A DNA stretch of 64,000 bases, from positions 1 to 64,000 of the forward strand of contig JAVMKJ010000109.1 of assembly GCA_031732855.1 (NCBI GenBank). The letters run 5' to 3'. Both the position numbers and the translations under genes were made by a program. This stretch comes from JAVMKJ01 sp031732855 (GTDB lineage Bacteria; Pseudomonadota; Gammaproteobacteria; Competibacterales; Competibacteraceae). This document shows positions 42,586-50,533 of this stretch, in pieces; the stretch's first letter is position 1; every line of letters starts with the position of its first letter. The notes beneath the pieces were generated by a model, which did no database searches, had not been told where the DNA came from, and saw only the letters and a list, made by a program, of their open reading frames with translations.

Positions 42586-43323
42586 ATGTTCGGCAAATTT
42601 GAGCCTTGTACGTTCGATAAATGGGCGCGGTTCGATTCCTGGCCGATCCGGCAAGTGGCGTTTATCTTGATGGGGTATGAGCCTCCACCAATAAAAGAGC
42701 TATTTCCAACCAACAATCATTGGGCCGCCTTCGTCGAGTCATCGCCTGGCCCTATAACATGGGGCCACGTTCTAGACGGTTCGCGGGATGACTATATCCA
42801 AAGGATATGTACGAGCTATCAGCCTTGGGAAAGAGTGCTTGCCTTGCGGGATATGGCGCGCGGGTTGGACATCGCAGTTAACAACGGATTCCTTCCTTGG
42901 AAGCGGGTTGTGGAACACGAACATTCTGTGATCTATGTCAACCCGGCTGAAGTGGTGAAGTGGGCGCGTGGGAAGAACTTCCATATACCGCCAGAATTGG
43001 AGGCGCTATTTCCTGAAACCACTCCCACGGAACCAGCTCTCGCTGATAGCTCGCAGTTCAAAGAAACTGATCTCCTGGTGACGATAAGCCGGTTGTTGCT
43101 CCTAGTGAAAGACCTTGATAAGGAAATCGCCCATAATGCCGAGTACACCCGGAAAAAGTTTGTACGCGGTAGTGGTGTATCCATTAAGGCAGTGTCGGAA
43201 GGGATGGAAGCGATTTTAAATCGGCTTGATATTCCGACCGATGGCCTTGGCGACACCAAGACCCGCGACATTCTTACCGCCGCTCTGCGTCTTGGCGCGG
43301 CGGTGCCGAAAGAAGAATCATAA
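42586..43323 (+). CDS. Hypothetical protein of the integrative element
   Basis: A 245-residue soluble protein that I do not recognise. It begins MFGKFEPCTFDKWARFDSWP, is rich in aromatic residues in its first half, and ends with a helical, charged region (about 165-240) that may form a coiled coil or small helical bundle. The central GFLPWKRVVEHEHSVIYVNPAEVVKWARGKNF stretch resembles the style of small element-borne regulators in which a residue specifies a helix-turn-helix, but no family is clear. It lies between the decayed toxin-antitoxin genes and the AlpA region and is slightly less GC-rich than the host. Confidence 0.7.
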   Translation: MFGKFEPCTFDKWARFDSWPIRQVAFILMGYEPPPIKELFPTNNHWAAFVESSPGPITWGHVLDGSRDDYIQRICTSYQPWERVLALRDMARGLDIAVNNGFLPWKRVVEHEHSVIYVNPAEVVKWARGKNFHIPPELEALFPETTPTEPALADSSQFKETDLLVTISRLLLLVKDLDKEIAHNAEYTRKKFVRGSGVSIKAVSEGMEAILNRLDIPTDGLGDTKTRDILTAALRLGAAVPKEES

Positions 43324-43338
43324 TCTCACCAATCGGTT

Positions 43339-43385
43339 AAGTTGCCACGCCTGTCTGTGGCAACTTTAAAGTTGCCAGCGGCAAC
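43339..43385 (+). terminator. Two consecutive hairpins sharing the AAGTTGCCA motif
   Basis: Hairpin one is AAGTTGCCAC-GCCTGTCT-GTGGCAACTT (43339-43366). Hairpin two is GTTGCC-AGC-GGCAAC (43371-43385), followed by a T-rich tail (TTTCTTTTTT, 43391-43400). The position just after the hypothetical gene suits a terminator. The shared motif could also be an operator for the AlpA-like protein. Confidence 0.55.
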
Positions 43386-43411
43386 AAGCCTTTCTTTTTT
43401 CGAGTTCTAAT

Positions 43412-43439
43412 GGTTGCGCTTGAATCCGCAAGCGCAACC
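43412..43439 (+). promoter_or_regulatory. Perfect 11-bp inverted repeat before alpA
   Basis: GGTTGCGCTTG-AATCCG-CAAGCGCAACC, ending 14 bp before the alpA start. It is either a leader hairpin or an operator; no T-tract follows, so it is not a terminator. Confidence 0.5.
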
Positions 43440-43453
43440 CTAGGTAATTCTCG

Positions 43454-43681
43454 ATGAAATGCTCCACTCCCGCCGGAGTCGCTCCGGCTTCCTCCCCTGA
43501 TACCGGCGGCCTAATCCGCTGGCCGGCTGTCCGTGATCTCACTGGCCTTTCCCGTTCCACCGTTGACCGCTTGGAACGCGCCGGCTCTTTCCCGCGCAGG
43601 TTTGTACTCAGCCGAAATATTGTGGGCTGGTCCCGCTCGGCTGTCCTGGCTTGGGCGCAATCGCGGGAGGTACGACAATGA
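43454..43681 (+). CDS. alpA: AlpA-family excisionase/transcription regulator
   Basis: A 75-residue MerR/Xis-like winged-helix protein. LIRWPAVRDLTGLSRSTVDR and LERAGSFPRRFVLSRNIVGW cover the helix-turn-helix and wing typical of AlpA, followed by SAVLAWAQSR. AlpA in phage P4-like and CP4-57-like elements controls integrase expression and excision. It is the only predicted directionality factor in the element. Its stop overlaps the start of the next small gene (ATGA). Confidence 0.9.
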   Translation: MKCSTPAGVAPASSPDTGGLIRWPAVRDLTGLSRSTVDRLERAGSFPRRFVLSRNIVGWSRSAVLAWAQSREVRQ

Positions 43682-43812
43682 TTTTCGTACCCGCCAGCCT
43701 CATTCATGATTTAGGCGTCATCGTCGCTATCTTGCGGGATGACGGCGATTCTCAACGCGCCCTGCAACTCCTAGAAATCCTTTTGGAAATGCTGGAGGCT
43801 GACGCCGATTGA
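43678..43812 (+). CDS. Small 44-residue protein overlapping alpA
   Basis: ATG at 43678 shares ATGA with the alpA stop and opens a 44-codon frame, MIFVPASLIHDLGVIVAIL then RDDGDSQRALQLLEILLEML, ending at TGA 43812. It is predicted to form two amphipathic helices with an acidic C-terminus. The coupling to alpA and the helical character suggest it is real. Function unknown. Confidence 0.5.
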   Translation: MIFVPASLIHDLGVIVAILRDDGDSQRALQLLEILLEMLEADAD

Positions 43813-43877
43813 TCGGGCCGGTCTCCCATTTTACCGGCGCGATGCCGGTCTGTGTTTCTCATTTGGAGTGTCATTCC

Positions 43878-44534
43878 ATGTCTTATGACTATTCGATCTC
43901 GACCACGAAATCATCGGTATCGGCTGGAACCTATCCCGCCGTTGTCGTCGGTTTTATCGGACTCGGCAAACAAACCAACCCGCATTACCCGACCAAGCCA
44001 CCATCGTTGAAATTCGTTTTGCAATATCGACTGTCTTTGCCGGAAGGCGGCTCCACGACATGGACCAAAACCTACTCGGCAACGTGGGGACCGAAAGCGG
44101 CTTTCTTCAAGGATTGCGTGAATTTGTTCACCGGCGACGAGATTAAAAGCGGGATGCTGAATCCGACCGCTTTGATCGGTCGCCCGGCGCAATTGGTGTT
44201 CAACACAGTTCCGCAAGAGGATGGCGAGAAAACCGCGCTGATCGCGGTCATGTCTTTGCCGAAGACACCCGCCAACGCCGGATTGGTCAAGGCGTTGCGA
44301 GCGGAGGGGTCGTTTAGCGTGGATGCCGCCAAAGGCGAACGGCCGGCGGCGGAGGTGCTGGCGGCTTTGCCGGACTGGCTCAAGGACATGATCGCGACTT
44401 GTCCGGCGACGGCTCCCGCGCCGGTTCAACCCCCACCGTCCAACTCGCCGACCTTGGCGATGATGCAGGCGGCGAACCGACCCGCCGCCGCACCGGAGGA
44501 GTTGAACGACTCCCTGGACGATCTTTCCTGGTAA
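43878..44534 (+). CDS. Probable replication-associated (SSB-like) protein
   Basis: A 218-residue protein beginning MSYDYSISTTKSSVSAGTYP. It has a beta-rich N-terminal two thirds (SLKFVLQYRLSLPEGGSTTW) and a Pro-rich linker ending in an acidic tail, NDSLDDLSW. The combination of an OB-like body with an acidic aromatic tail, just upstream of primase and polymerase genes, is what phage single-strand DNA-binding proteins look like. I cannot confirm the family. ATG at 43878 follows TTGGAGTG; an in-frame start 23 codons earlier has no good ribosome site. Confidence 0.7.
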   Translation: MSYDYSISTTKSSVSAGTYPAVVVGFIGLGKQTNPHYPTKPPSLKFVLQYRLSLPEGGSTTWTKTYSATWGPKAAFFKDCVNLFTGDEIKSGMLNPTALIGRPAQLVFNTVPQEDGEKTALIAVMSLPKTPANAGLVKALRAEGSFSVDAAKGERPAAEVLAALPDWLKDMIATCPATAPAPVQPPPSNSPTLAMMQAANRPAAAPEELNDSLDDLSW

Positions 44535-44600
44535 GCCCGCCGCGCCGATCCCGCCGCGTATCCCTGCCCGGATGCGCGGCGTTTTAGTCTCGGAGTTTCG

Positions 44601-46985
44601 ATGGACAGTTACAACATTTTGATTCGAGGCGGTAACTTACGCGAGTGCATGGCCGGCGTCAACCTACCTTGGCCGGGTAGTGCCGACCCGCCGTTGGACG
44701 GCGAAATCTACCGCTTCACCGATCCCGAATCGTCTAGCCGGCCAGAGAAAAATAGCGCGGCCTGGATCGTCGGCCATACCCTGCCGGATGGCGTTCGGGT
44801 GGCTCATTTCGGCTCGTGGCGGCGAGAGAATGGCCCTTGGACCTGGTGCGAGGCCGACGAGTTGTCCGCCGACCAGCACGCCGAACTCGACCGGCTCAAA
44901 GCCGCTGCCGAACGGGATCGGGAACGGCGCTACGCCCAGGCCCGCCTTGAAGCCGCTCGGTTGTGGGAGGCTGCGACGCCGGTGAAGCATCGGGAGCATC
45001 CCTATCTGACCCGCAAGCAGGTAGACGGGCAAGCGATGGTTCGGATGACCGCCGAAAACGTGTTGTTGGTGCCTCTACGGGATACCGCCGGCAATCTCCA
45101 TACCCTGATCCGAATTTGGCCGGACGGGACCAAGCGGTTGCTGGAGGACGGCGACCCGCGCGGCCATTTCTGCCGTATCGGTCCGAAACCAGCCGGTAAA
45201 ATCTGGTTGGCCGAAGGCATCAGCACGGCGTTGACGGTGGCGACGGCGACCGGACAGGCCACGGTCTGTTGCGGCGCTGCCGGCAACCTGCCGAGGGTGG
45301 CGCGAGCGTTGCGCGCCAAGTATCCCGACATGGAATTGGTCATCGCCGCCGATTGCGGACCGAAAGGCCAACAGGGCGCGACGGAGGCGCTTGCGGCGGC
45401 TGGACCGGCGGCGCGGATTCTGACCCCCGTACATCCACAAGCCGGCGACGGGTTCGACTGGAATGATTTGATGCAGGTGGCAGGACTGGAAGCGGTCAAG
45501 GCGCAACTGCAAGCCGCAACAACCGCGCCCGTCGAACCGGAACCGCTCCGGCGCGAACTACCGCCGCCGGAACCGTACCCGCTGGAAGTTCTTGGTCCCG
45601 TGCTCCACCCGGCGGCGCTGGCCTTGCGGCGCATCATCCAGGCGCCGGACGCCCTGATTGCGCAGTCCTTGTTGGCCGCCGCCGCGTTGTGCGTCCAGCC
45701 GCACGCCAATGTCATCATCGACGGTCGGGTGTCGCCGCTTTCGATCTTCGCTATCACGGTCGGCGCCAGCGGCGAGCGGAAAACAGCCGTGGATAGTTTG
45801 GCGCTCAAACCCGTGGCGGACCGGCAACGCGAATTGGTTGAGGCGTATCGAGAGGATACCCGCTCCCACAAGCGCGAACTCAAGGAATTCGAGAAGTGCG
45901 AGCGGGAATTGTTGGGCAAGAAAGTTGTGGACCTCGGCGCGGTCAAGGCCAATCGGGACCAGAAGAAAGCCGCGCTAGATGGCCTTGGCGATCCCCCGGA
46001 ACCGCCGCTACTGCCGAACCTGCTGGCCGCCGATCCGACCAGCGAAGGGCTGTTCAAGCTGTTCGCCAACGGGCAACCGAGCCTTGGACTGTTTAGCGAT
46101 GAAGGCGCGTTGTTTATCGGTGGCGCGGCGCTGATGAAAGAGGTACGGCTTCGCACGATTGGCGCGTTGTCGAAGCTGTGGGATGGCCGGCCGCTAGACC
46201 GGGTACGCAGCGGCGACGGCGCCAGCGTGTTGTTCGACCGCCGGCTGTCGCTGCACCTGATGATGCAACCCCTCGTCGCGGCGGAATTGTTCAACGATCC
46301 GATCTTTGCCGATCAAGGCTTTCTCTCGCGGGTGTTGTGCGCCTGGCCGGAAACAACCGCCGGAACCCGCCGCTATCGCAGTGAGGATGCCAGTCAAGAC
46401 CCGGCGATCCGCCGCTATTGGGACGTGCTCAAGGCTCTATTGGAACGGCCCTACCCACTGCGGGAGGGTACCCGCAATGAACTGATGCCGCGCCTGCTCC
46501 CGTTGGCCGATCCCGCCAAGGCGGCATGGATTCACTACTGCGACACCATCGAAGCGCAGCTTGGCTCCGGGCAACCCTTGGAACCAATACGCGGTTTTGC
46601 CAACAAGACGGCGGAACACGCGGCGCGGATTGCGGGAGTCCTGGCGGTGATCGAAAACCAAGCCGCGACTGTGATCGAACTCCCGCATGTCCAAGCCGGG
46701 ATTGCGCTGATGGATTACTACCTGACCGAGATGCTACGAATTCAGGAAACCGGCGCCGGAAATCCCGATATTCGCTTGGCTGAAAAGCTCCTGGATTGGG
46801 CGCGCGGGTTCGAGGTGATCTATCTACGGCTGATCTACCGCCACGGTCCGAACGCGATCCGGGAAGCAGAAACCGCCAAGCGGCTTTGCCGGCTCCTGGA
46901 AGAGCACGGCTGGCTATCCAAGATCGAAGGCGGCGCGGTGATCGACGGGATACACCGGCGGAACGCTTGGAGGGTCAACCGGTGA
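44601..46985 (+). CDS. Toprim/DUF3987 primase-helicase-like replication protein
   Basis: A 794-residue replication protein. An N-terminal region is followed by a Toprim domain at about 195-300 (KIWLAEGISTALTVATATGQ with the catalytic Glu, and LVIAADCGPKGQQG in place of the DxD strand) as in plasmid and phage primases. The C-terminal half is a DUF3987-type domain with a Walker A-like GASGERKT near residue 387 and GLFSDEGALFIGG near 495. It should prime or unwind the element DNA. The TGA overlaps the GTG of the polymerase gene (GTGA), so the two are coupled. DUF3987 proteins are common on integrated elements. Confidence 0.85.
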   Translation: MDSYNILIRGGNLRECMAGVNLPWPGSADPPLDGEIYRFTDPESSSRPEKNSAAWIVGHTLPDGVRVAHFGSWRRENGPWTWCEADELSADQHAELDRLKAAAERDRERRYAQARLEAARLWEAATPVKHREHPYLTRKQVDGQAMVRMTAENVLLVPLRDTAGNLHTLIRIWPDGTKRLLEDGDPRGHFCRIGPKPAGKIWLAEGISTALTVATATGQATVCCGAAGNLPRVARALRAKYPDMELVIAADCGPKGQQGATEALAAAGPAARILTPVHPQAGDGFDWNDLMQVAGLEAVKAQLQAATTAPVEPEPLRRELPPPEPYPLEVLGPVLHPAALALRRIIQAPDALIAQSLLAAAALCVQPHANVIIDGRVSPLSIFAITVGASGERKTAVDSLALKPVADRQRELVEAYREDTRSHKRELKEFEKCERELLGKKVVDLGAVKANRDQKKAALDGLGDPPEPPLLPNLLAADPTSEGLFKLFANGQPSLGLFSDEGALFIGGAALMKEVRLRTIGALSKLWDGRPLDRVRSGDGASVLFDRRLSLHLMMQPLVAAELFNDPIFADQGFLSRVLCAWPETTAGTRRYRSEDASQDPAIRRYWDVLKALLERPYPLREGTRNELMPRLLPLADPAKAAWIHYCDTIEAQLGSGQPLEPIRGFANKTAEHAARIAGVLAVIENQAATVIELPHVQAGIALMDYYLTEMLRIQETGAGNPDIRLAEKLLDWARGFEVIYLRLIYRHGPNAIREAETAKRLCRLLEEHGWLSKIEGGAVIDGIHRRNAWRVNR

Positions 46986-49372
46986 AATTCTCGCAACAAC
47001 CCGCTGCGACTCCAGCGACTCCCGCGACTTTTCCAGAAACCGCCAAGGTTGCGACTCTTGCGACTCCCGCGACTTTTCCCGATAGCCCAGCGGAAAGTCG
47101 CCAGAGTCGCGAAAGTCGCAAGGCGGAACTGCTCAAAACTATCGGCGCGGCTCCGGTCCCTGCCTTCAACCCGCGCGGGCGGTTTTTCTCCTGGCGCGTA
47201 ACTTTCCGAGCGGACCCGGCGGGGAGCTATCGGCTGATCTTCGATGAACCCAAAACCATGGACGAGGTACGCGGCCCGCTGCTCGCCAAGTACGCACCGG
47301 CGGATATCGTCTCGATCATCCCGGACTGGCATACCCTGGCAGTCTCCCGCGCGGAAGTCGAAGCCATGCACGGCGCAACTGTGGCGGGGGTTCCCGTGGC
47401 GGCGGTGTTGGATCAAGCCGCGCTTTGGGATATGTACGATCTTCGCGATCCTGGTGTGCTGGAAGCATTCGCCAAGAGCTTGCAAGAGCCTGGTCAACCG
47501 CTGGCGGCGTTGCCGGCGGCCAAGGGGCAAGCCGGGCTGTTCGAGGAACCGAACCGCACCGATACCGCCGCCAGCCTGCTCCGGCGGGAAGGCTTCGAGG
47601 TGGTCTACGTGATAGACCCGGCGGCGGCGCAAGCGGAGGTCCGGCGGTTACTGGCCGCGCCGGGCGTGTTGGGCTTGGATATCGAAACCGCCAAGACGCC
47701 GGCTTACCGCGATCATCCCGGCGCCGGTCTCGATCCGCACCTGTCCCGGATTCGGCTGGTGCAACTGGCAACCGCCGGCTTCGTGGCGGTGTTCGATCTC
47801 GACCGGATACCGCTGGCGCTCCTGGCGCCGCTCTGGACGCGGCCGCTGGTGGCGCACAATGCCGGCTTCGAGTTGAAGCATTTACTCCATGCTGGCGCCG
47901 ATCCCGCGCGCCTGCATTGTTCCCTGCTCCTGGATCGGGTGTTGTCCGGCCGCCGCCGGTCCCTGGCGGACGTGGCCGCCGACCGCTTGGGGTGGATGCT
48001 CGACAAGACTTTGCAAGTCTCGGACTGGAACGCGGCGGAACTTTCCCAGGCGCAAATCGCCTATGCCGCCTTGGACGCGGCGGCGGCGTTCCGGCTCTAT
48101 CCGGCGCTGCTGGTGGCGATCCAGACCGGCGGGAGGTTGCCGGCCTATACCCTGCTGCTCCGCGCGCAACGCCCGGTCGCCAAGATGGAACTGGCCGGCT
48201 GTCCGTTCGATCTCCAAGGCCATGCGGTGTTGTGCGACCAGTGGGAGCGGGAACGGCTGGCGGCGATTGAACCCCTGGCGGCGGTGTTGGGGCCGGGTAT
48301 CTCTCCCGATTCCGCCGCGCAACTGGCGACCTGGCTTGCTCAAACCCTACCGCCGGAACGGCTGGCGATCTGGCAGAAAACGGCCGGCGGGCAACCGGCG
48401 ACGGGCGCGGATGTGCTGGCGATGGCCGACGATCTTGAGGTGGTCAAACCGCTCTTGGCCTACAAGACCGCCGCCAAGCGGCTGAGTACCTACGGCCCGG
48501 CGTTCGCCAAGTGGGTATCACCGGCGACCGGGCGGATTCATGCGTCATTCTCGATAGCGCACTCCCGGCCCGGCCGCTTCTCCTGTTCCTCGCCGAACCT
48601 GCAACAACTCCCGCGCGATCCGACCTTTCGCCGGCTGGTGAAAGCCGATCCCGGCCGGCGGCTGGTGGTGGCCGACTATAGCCAAGTGGAACTGCGCGTC
48701 ATGGCGCTGTTGTGCCAAGACCCGGCGATGCTGGCGGCCTATCGCGACGGTCAAGATCTGCATCGGCTCACGGCGGCGGCGGTGTTGGGTATCGAACCAG
48801 CGGCGGTGACCAAGGCGCAACGGCAACTCGCCAAGGCGGTCAATTTCGGCCTGATCTACGGCATGGCGCCGAAAACGCTGGTCTCCCATGCCAAGGCCAA
48901 CTATGGCGTGGTCATGAGTCTGGCGGAAGCGGAAGCGGCGCACGCGGCCTTTTTCGCGGCTTATCCACGGCTCCGGCTGTGGCATCGCACGACCGCCGCG
49001 CATACCGAACAAACCGGCAAGGCGACGATCCGGGGCGGTCTGGTGCGCGATTTCATCCAGGAACCCGGCGGCGTGAAGTACACGGAATCGCTCAACACCC
49101 CGGTCCAAGGCGCGGCGGCGGCGGCACTGCTGGCGGCGCTCCCGCTCCTGGATCAAGCCTTGGCCGGTATCGACGCCCAGCCGATCAACCTGATTCACGA
49201 TGAATGGGTGTTGGACGTGGCGGCGGCGGATATCGAACCCGCCAAGGCGGCGCTGGTGGACACCATGACCGCCGGCTTCGCGGCGATCTTCCCGGAAGCG
49301 GAAGCGGCGGGAACGCTCCGCGATCTGGCCGAGGCGCGCGAGGGAGACAACTGGGAGAGTGCCAAGGGATGA
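46982..49372 (+). CDS. Family A DNA polymerase with 3'-5' exonuclease domain
   Basis: A 796-residue polymerase from GTG at 46982, overlapping the primase stop by 4 bp. After a low-complexity N-terminus (about residues 9-48, encoded by the iteron-like array) and a linker come a DnaQ-like exonuclease domain (VLGLDIETAKTP near 233, IAYAALDAAAAFRLYP later) and the Pol I core. Motif A is VVADYSQVELRVMA (near 566), motif B RQLAKAVNFGLIYGM (near 615) and motif C LIHDEWVLDV (near 738); all catalytic residues are present. It has no 5' nuclease domain. It should replicate the excised element. Confidence 0.95.
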   Translation: MKFSQQPAATPATPATFPETAKVATLATPATFPDSPAESRQSRESRKAELLKTIGAAPVPAFNPRGRFFSWRVTFRADPAGSYRLIFDEPKTMDEVRGPLLAKYAPADIVSIIPDWHTLAVSRAEVEAMHGATVAGVPVAAVLDQAALWDMYDLRDPGVLEAFAKSLQEPGQPLAALPAAKGQAGLFEEPNRTDTAASLLRREGFEVVYVIDPAAAQAEVRRLLAAPGVLGLDIETAKTPAYRDHPGAGLDPHLSRIRLVQLATAGFVAVFDLDRIPLALLAPLWTRPLVAHNAGFELKHLLHAGADPARLHCSLLLDRVLSGRRRSLADVAADRLGWMLDKTLQVSDWNAAELSQAQIAYAALDAAAAFRLYPALLVAIQTGGRLPAYTLLLRAQRPVAKMELAGCPFDLQGHAVLCDQWERERLAAIEPLAAVLGPGISPDSAAQLATWLAQTLPPERLAIWQKTAGGQPATGADVLAMADDLEVVKPLLAYKTAAKRLSTYGPAFAKWVSPATGRIHASFSIAHSRPGRFSCSSPNLQQLPRDPTFRRLVKADPGRRLVVADYSQVELRVMALLCQDPAMLAAYRDGQDLHRLTAAAVLGIEPAAVTKAQRQLAKAVNFGLIYGMAPKTLVSHAKANYGVVMSLAEAEAAHAAFFAAYPRLRLWHRTTAAHTEQTGKATIRGGLVRDFIQEPGGVKYTESLNTPVQGAAAAALLAALPLLDQALAGIDAQPINLIHDEWVLDVAAADIEPAKAALVDTMTAGFAAIFPEAEAAGTLRDLAEAREGDNWESAKG
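47006..47119. repeat. Iteron-like array: nine GCGACT hexamers, candidate origin
   Basis: GCGACT occurs at 47006, 47015 and 47024; again at 47051, 47060 and 47069; and as its complement AGTCGC at 47096, 47105 and 47114. Within each block the period is exactly 9 bp, and the blocks are 45 bp apart. The units fit a 9-mer GCGACTYYN. Blocks one and two encode Ala-Thr-Pro repeats, while the inverted block encodes Ser-Arg-Glu/Gln, so the DNA pattern is kept although the protein changes. This resembles origins embedded in replication genes, such as lambda ori in gene O. Confidence 0.75.
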
Positions 49373-49470
49373 CGCGCGACCAGATACGCGCGGCGGCGGC
49401 GCGCATCGCCGCCATGCGAACCGCCGCCTTGGCGCGGCGCGGCGCGGCGAATCATTGCCAGCTATATTAG
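49369..49470 (+). CDS. Small basic 33-residue protein after the polymerase
   Basis: ATG at 49369 overlaps the polymerase stop (ATGA). The frame reads MTRDQIRAAAARIAAMRTA then ALARRGAANHCQLY. It is basic, helical and Ala-rich. The coupling suggests translation, but such a short Ala/Arg frame could arise by chance in GC-rich DNA. Confidence 0.35.
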   Translation: MTRDQIRAAAARIAAMRTAALARRGAANHCQLY

Positions 49471-49479
49471 AGGATGCGA

Positions 49480-50139
49480 ATGAACCGAACGACCCACGAA
49501 CGCCCGCAATACAGCCGGCAGGTAAAAAACAAACCGGAACCGACGAACAAGGCGCGCTTGCTGACCACGAACCACGACCCGCGCCAATTACCCGACGATC
49601 ACCTGGCGGAACTGGCCCTGTCGCCGCTGGTGTCCAATACAACGACCGCCCTGGATTTCAGCACGGCGCTCTTTCCAGACTTGTCCCTGGATGCCTGCGT
49701 GAAGGTGCTGAAGCGCAACGTGGCAGCGATCAACGGCGGCGACCTGTCCGGCCCGGAAGCGACGCTCGCGGCGCAAGCGACGGTGTTGGACGCCATTTTC
49801 AACAATCTGGCACGGCGGGCGGCCCATGCCGAATACATGAGCCAACTGGAACCGTATTTACGGCTGGCCTTGAAGGCACAGGCGCAATGTACCCGCACAT
49901 TGGAAGTGTTGGCAGCGATCAAGAATCCGCCGGTGGTGTTCGCCAAGCAAGCCAACATTGCCAATCAGCAGCAAGTGAACAACCATCCGACTCCGCACGC
50001 GCGGGAAGTCGAGAAGGCGCCAACCCGACTATTGGAGGCTTTACCCGGTGAACGGCTGGAATCAAGAACGGCGGCAACGGCAAGCGGCATTGATTCGCAC
50101 TTGGAAACCGTGGGAGCGATCTACCGGCCCCAAGACTGA
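49480..50139 (+). CDS. Hypothetical helical protein of the element
   Basis: A 219-residue protein (ATG at 49480, or 49474 two codons earlier). The core is predicted helical: LDACVKVLKRNVAAINGGDL, TLAAQATVLDAIFNNLARRA and LRLALKAQAQCTRTLEVLAA. The tail is Asn/Gln-rich (AKQANIANQQQVNN) and then polar. I recall similar proteins beside polymerase or primase genes on integrated elements of proteobacteria, without a known function. It overlaps the next gene by 92 bp in another frame. Confidence 0.75.
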   Translation: MNRTTHERPQYSRQVKNKPEPTNKARLLTTNHDPRQLPDDHLAELALSPLVSNTTTALDFSTALFPDLSLDACVKVLKRNVAAINGGDLSGPEATLAAQATVLDAIFNNLARRAAHAEYMSQLEPYLRLALKAQAQCTRTLEVLAAIKNPPVVFAKQANIANQQQVNNHPTPHAREVEKAPTRLLEALPGERLESRTAATASGIDSHLETVGAIYRPQD

Positions 50140-50254
50140 GACCGGCAAACGGCGGGCGGCCATGCGTGGCTCCAAGGGTGGAATTCGCCAGCAGTTGCGC
50201 GAACTGGCGAGGGTACTGCGCGAGCAGCGGGACTTGCTAAACCGGCTGGGGTAG
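50048..50254 (+). CDS. Small conserved element protein (68 aa)
   Basis: A 68-residue basic protein from GTG at 50048, reading MNGWNQERRQRQAALIRTWK then PWERSTGPKTETGKRRAAMR and SKGGIRQQLRELARVLREQR. The W-x-x-ERRxRQAxLIxxWxPWExSTGPxT pattern is typical of small proteins found on many proteobacterial islands; their function is unknown. It overlaps the end of the previous gene. A degraded second copy of its C-terminal half lies at 52440-52530. Confidence 0.78.
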   Translation: MNGWNQERRQRQAALIRTWKPWERSTGPKTETGKRRAAMRGSKGGIRQQLRELARVLREQRDLLNRLG

Positions 50255-50258
50255 TTCG

Positions 50259-50453
50259 ATGGACCAGCGGCGGGAAGCAGACGGCTTTCACCAGCTTGAG
50301 TGCTGTCCCGCTGATGTCATGGCGGAACTTGACCGGCGACACAAGCCTTATGGCGACTTTTGCAGGCCACAACTGGCCTTGATTGCCATGGCGCGGCGGG
50401 GGGCGCTGGTGGCGTCCATCGATGCGGCCGGGGCGGCGAGGGTGACGTCATGA
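50259..50453 (+). CDS. Small element protein, paralogue of the protein at 51334
   Basis: A 64-residue protein, MDQRREADGFHQLECCPADV then MAELDRRHKPYGDFCRPQLA. It resembles the N-terminal half of the gene at 51334 (PPDVWAALERRLMPYSDFQC and following), which may be a ribbon-helix-helix-like fold. It lies 4 bp after the 68-residue gene, so the two are an operon. Function unknown. Confidence 0.6.
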   Translation: MDQRREADGFHQLECCPADVMAELDRRHKPYGDFCRPQLALIAMARRGALVASIDAAGAARVTS

Positions 50454-50533
50454 GCGGCCCGACTCCTCACCGTCCGACGATGGCGCCCAGGACGTGCGAA
50501 ATCTGCGAGGTCTCGCTGATTTTCCCACAGTTA

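Noticed and set aside
47006..47119. Considered as a short CRISPR array
   Set aside because: Units are 6-9 bp and lie in a coding frame, with one block inverted; repeats and spacers are far too short and no cas genes are present.
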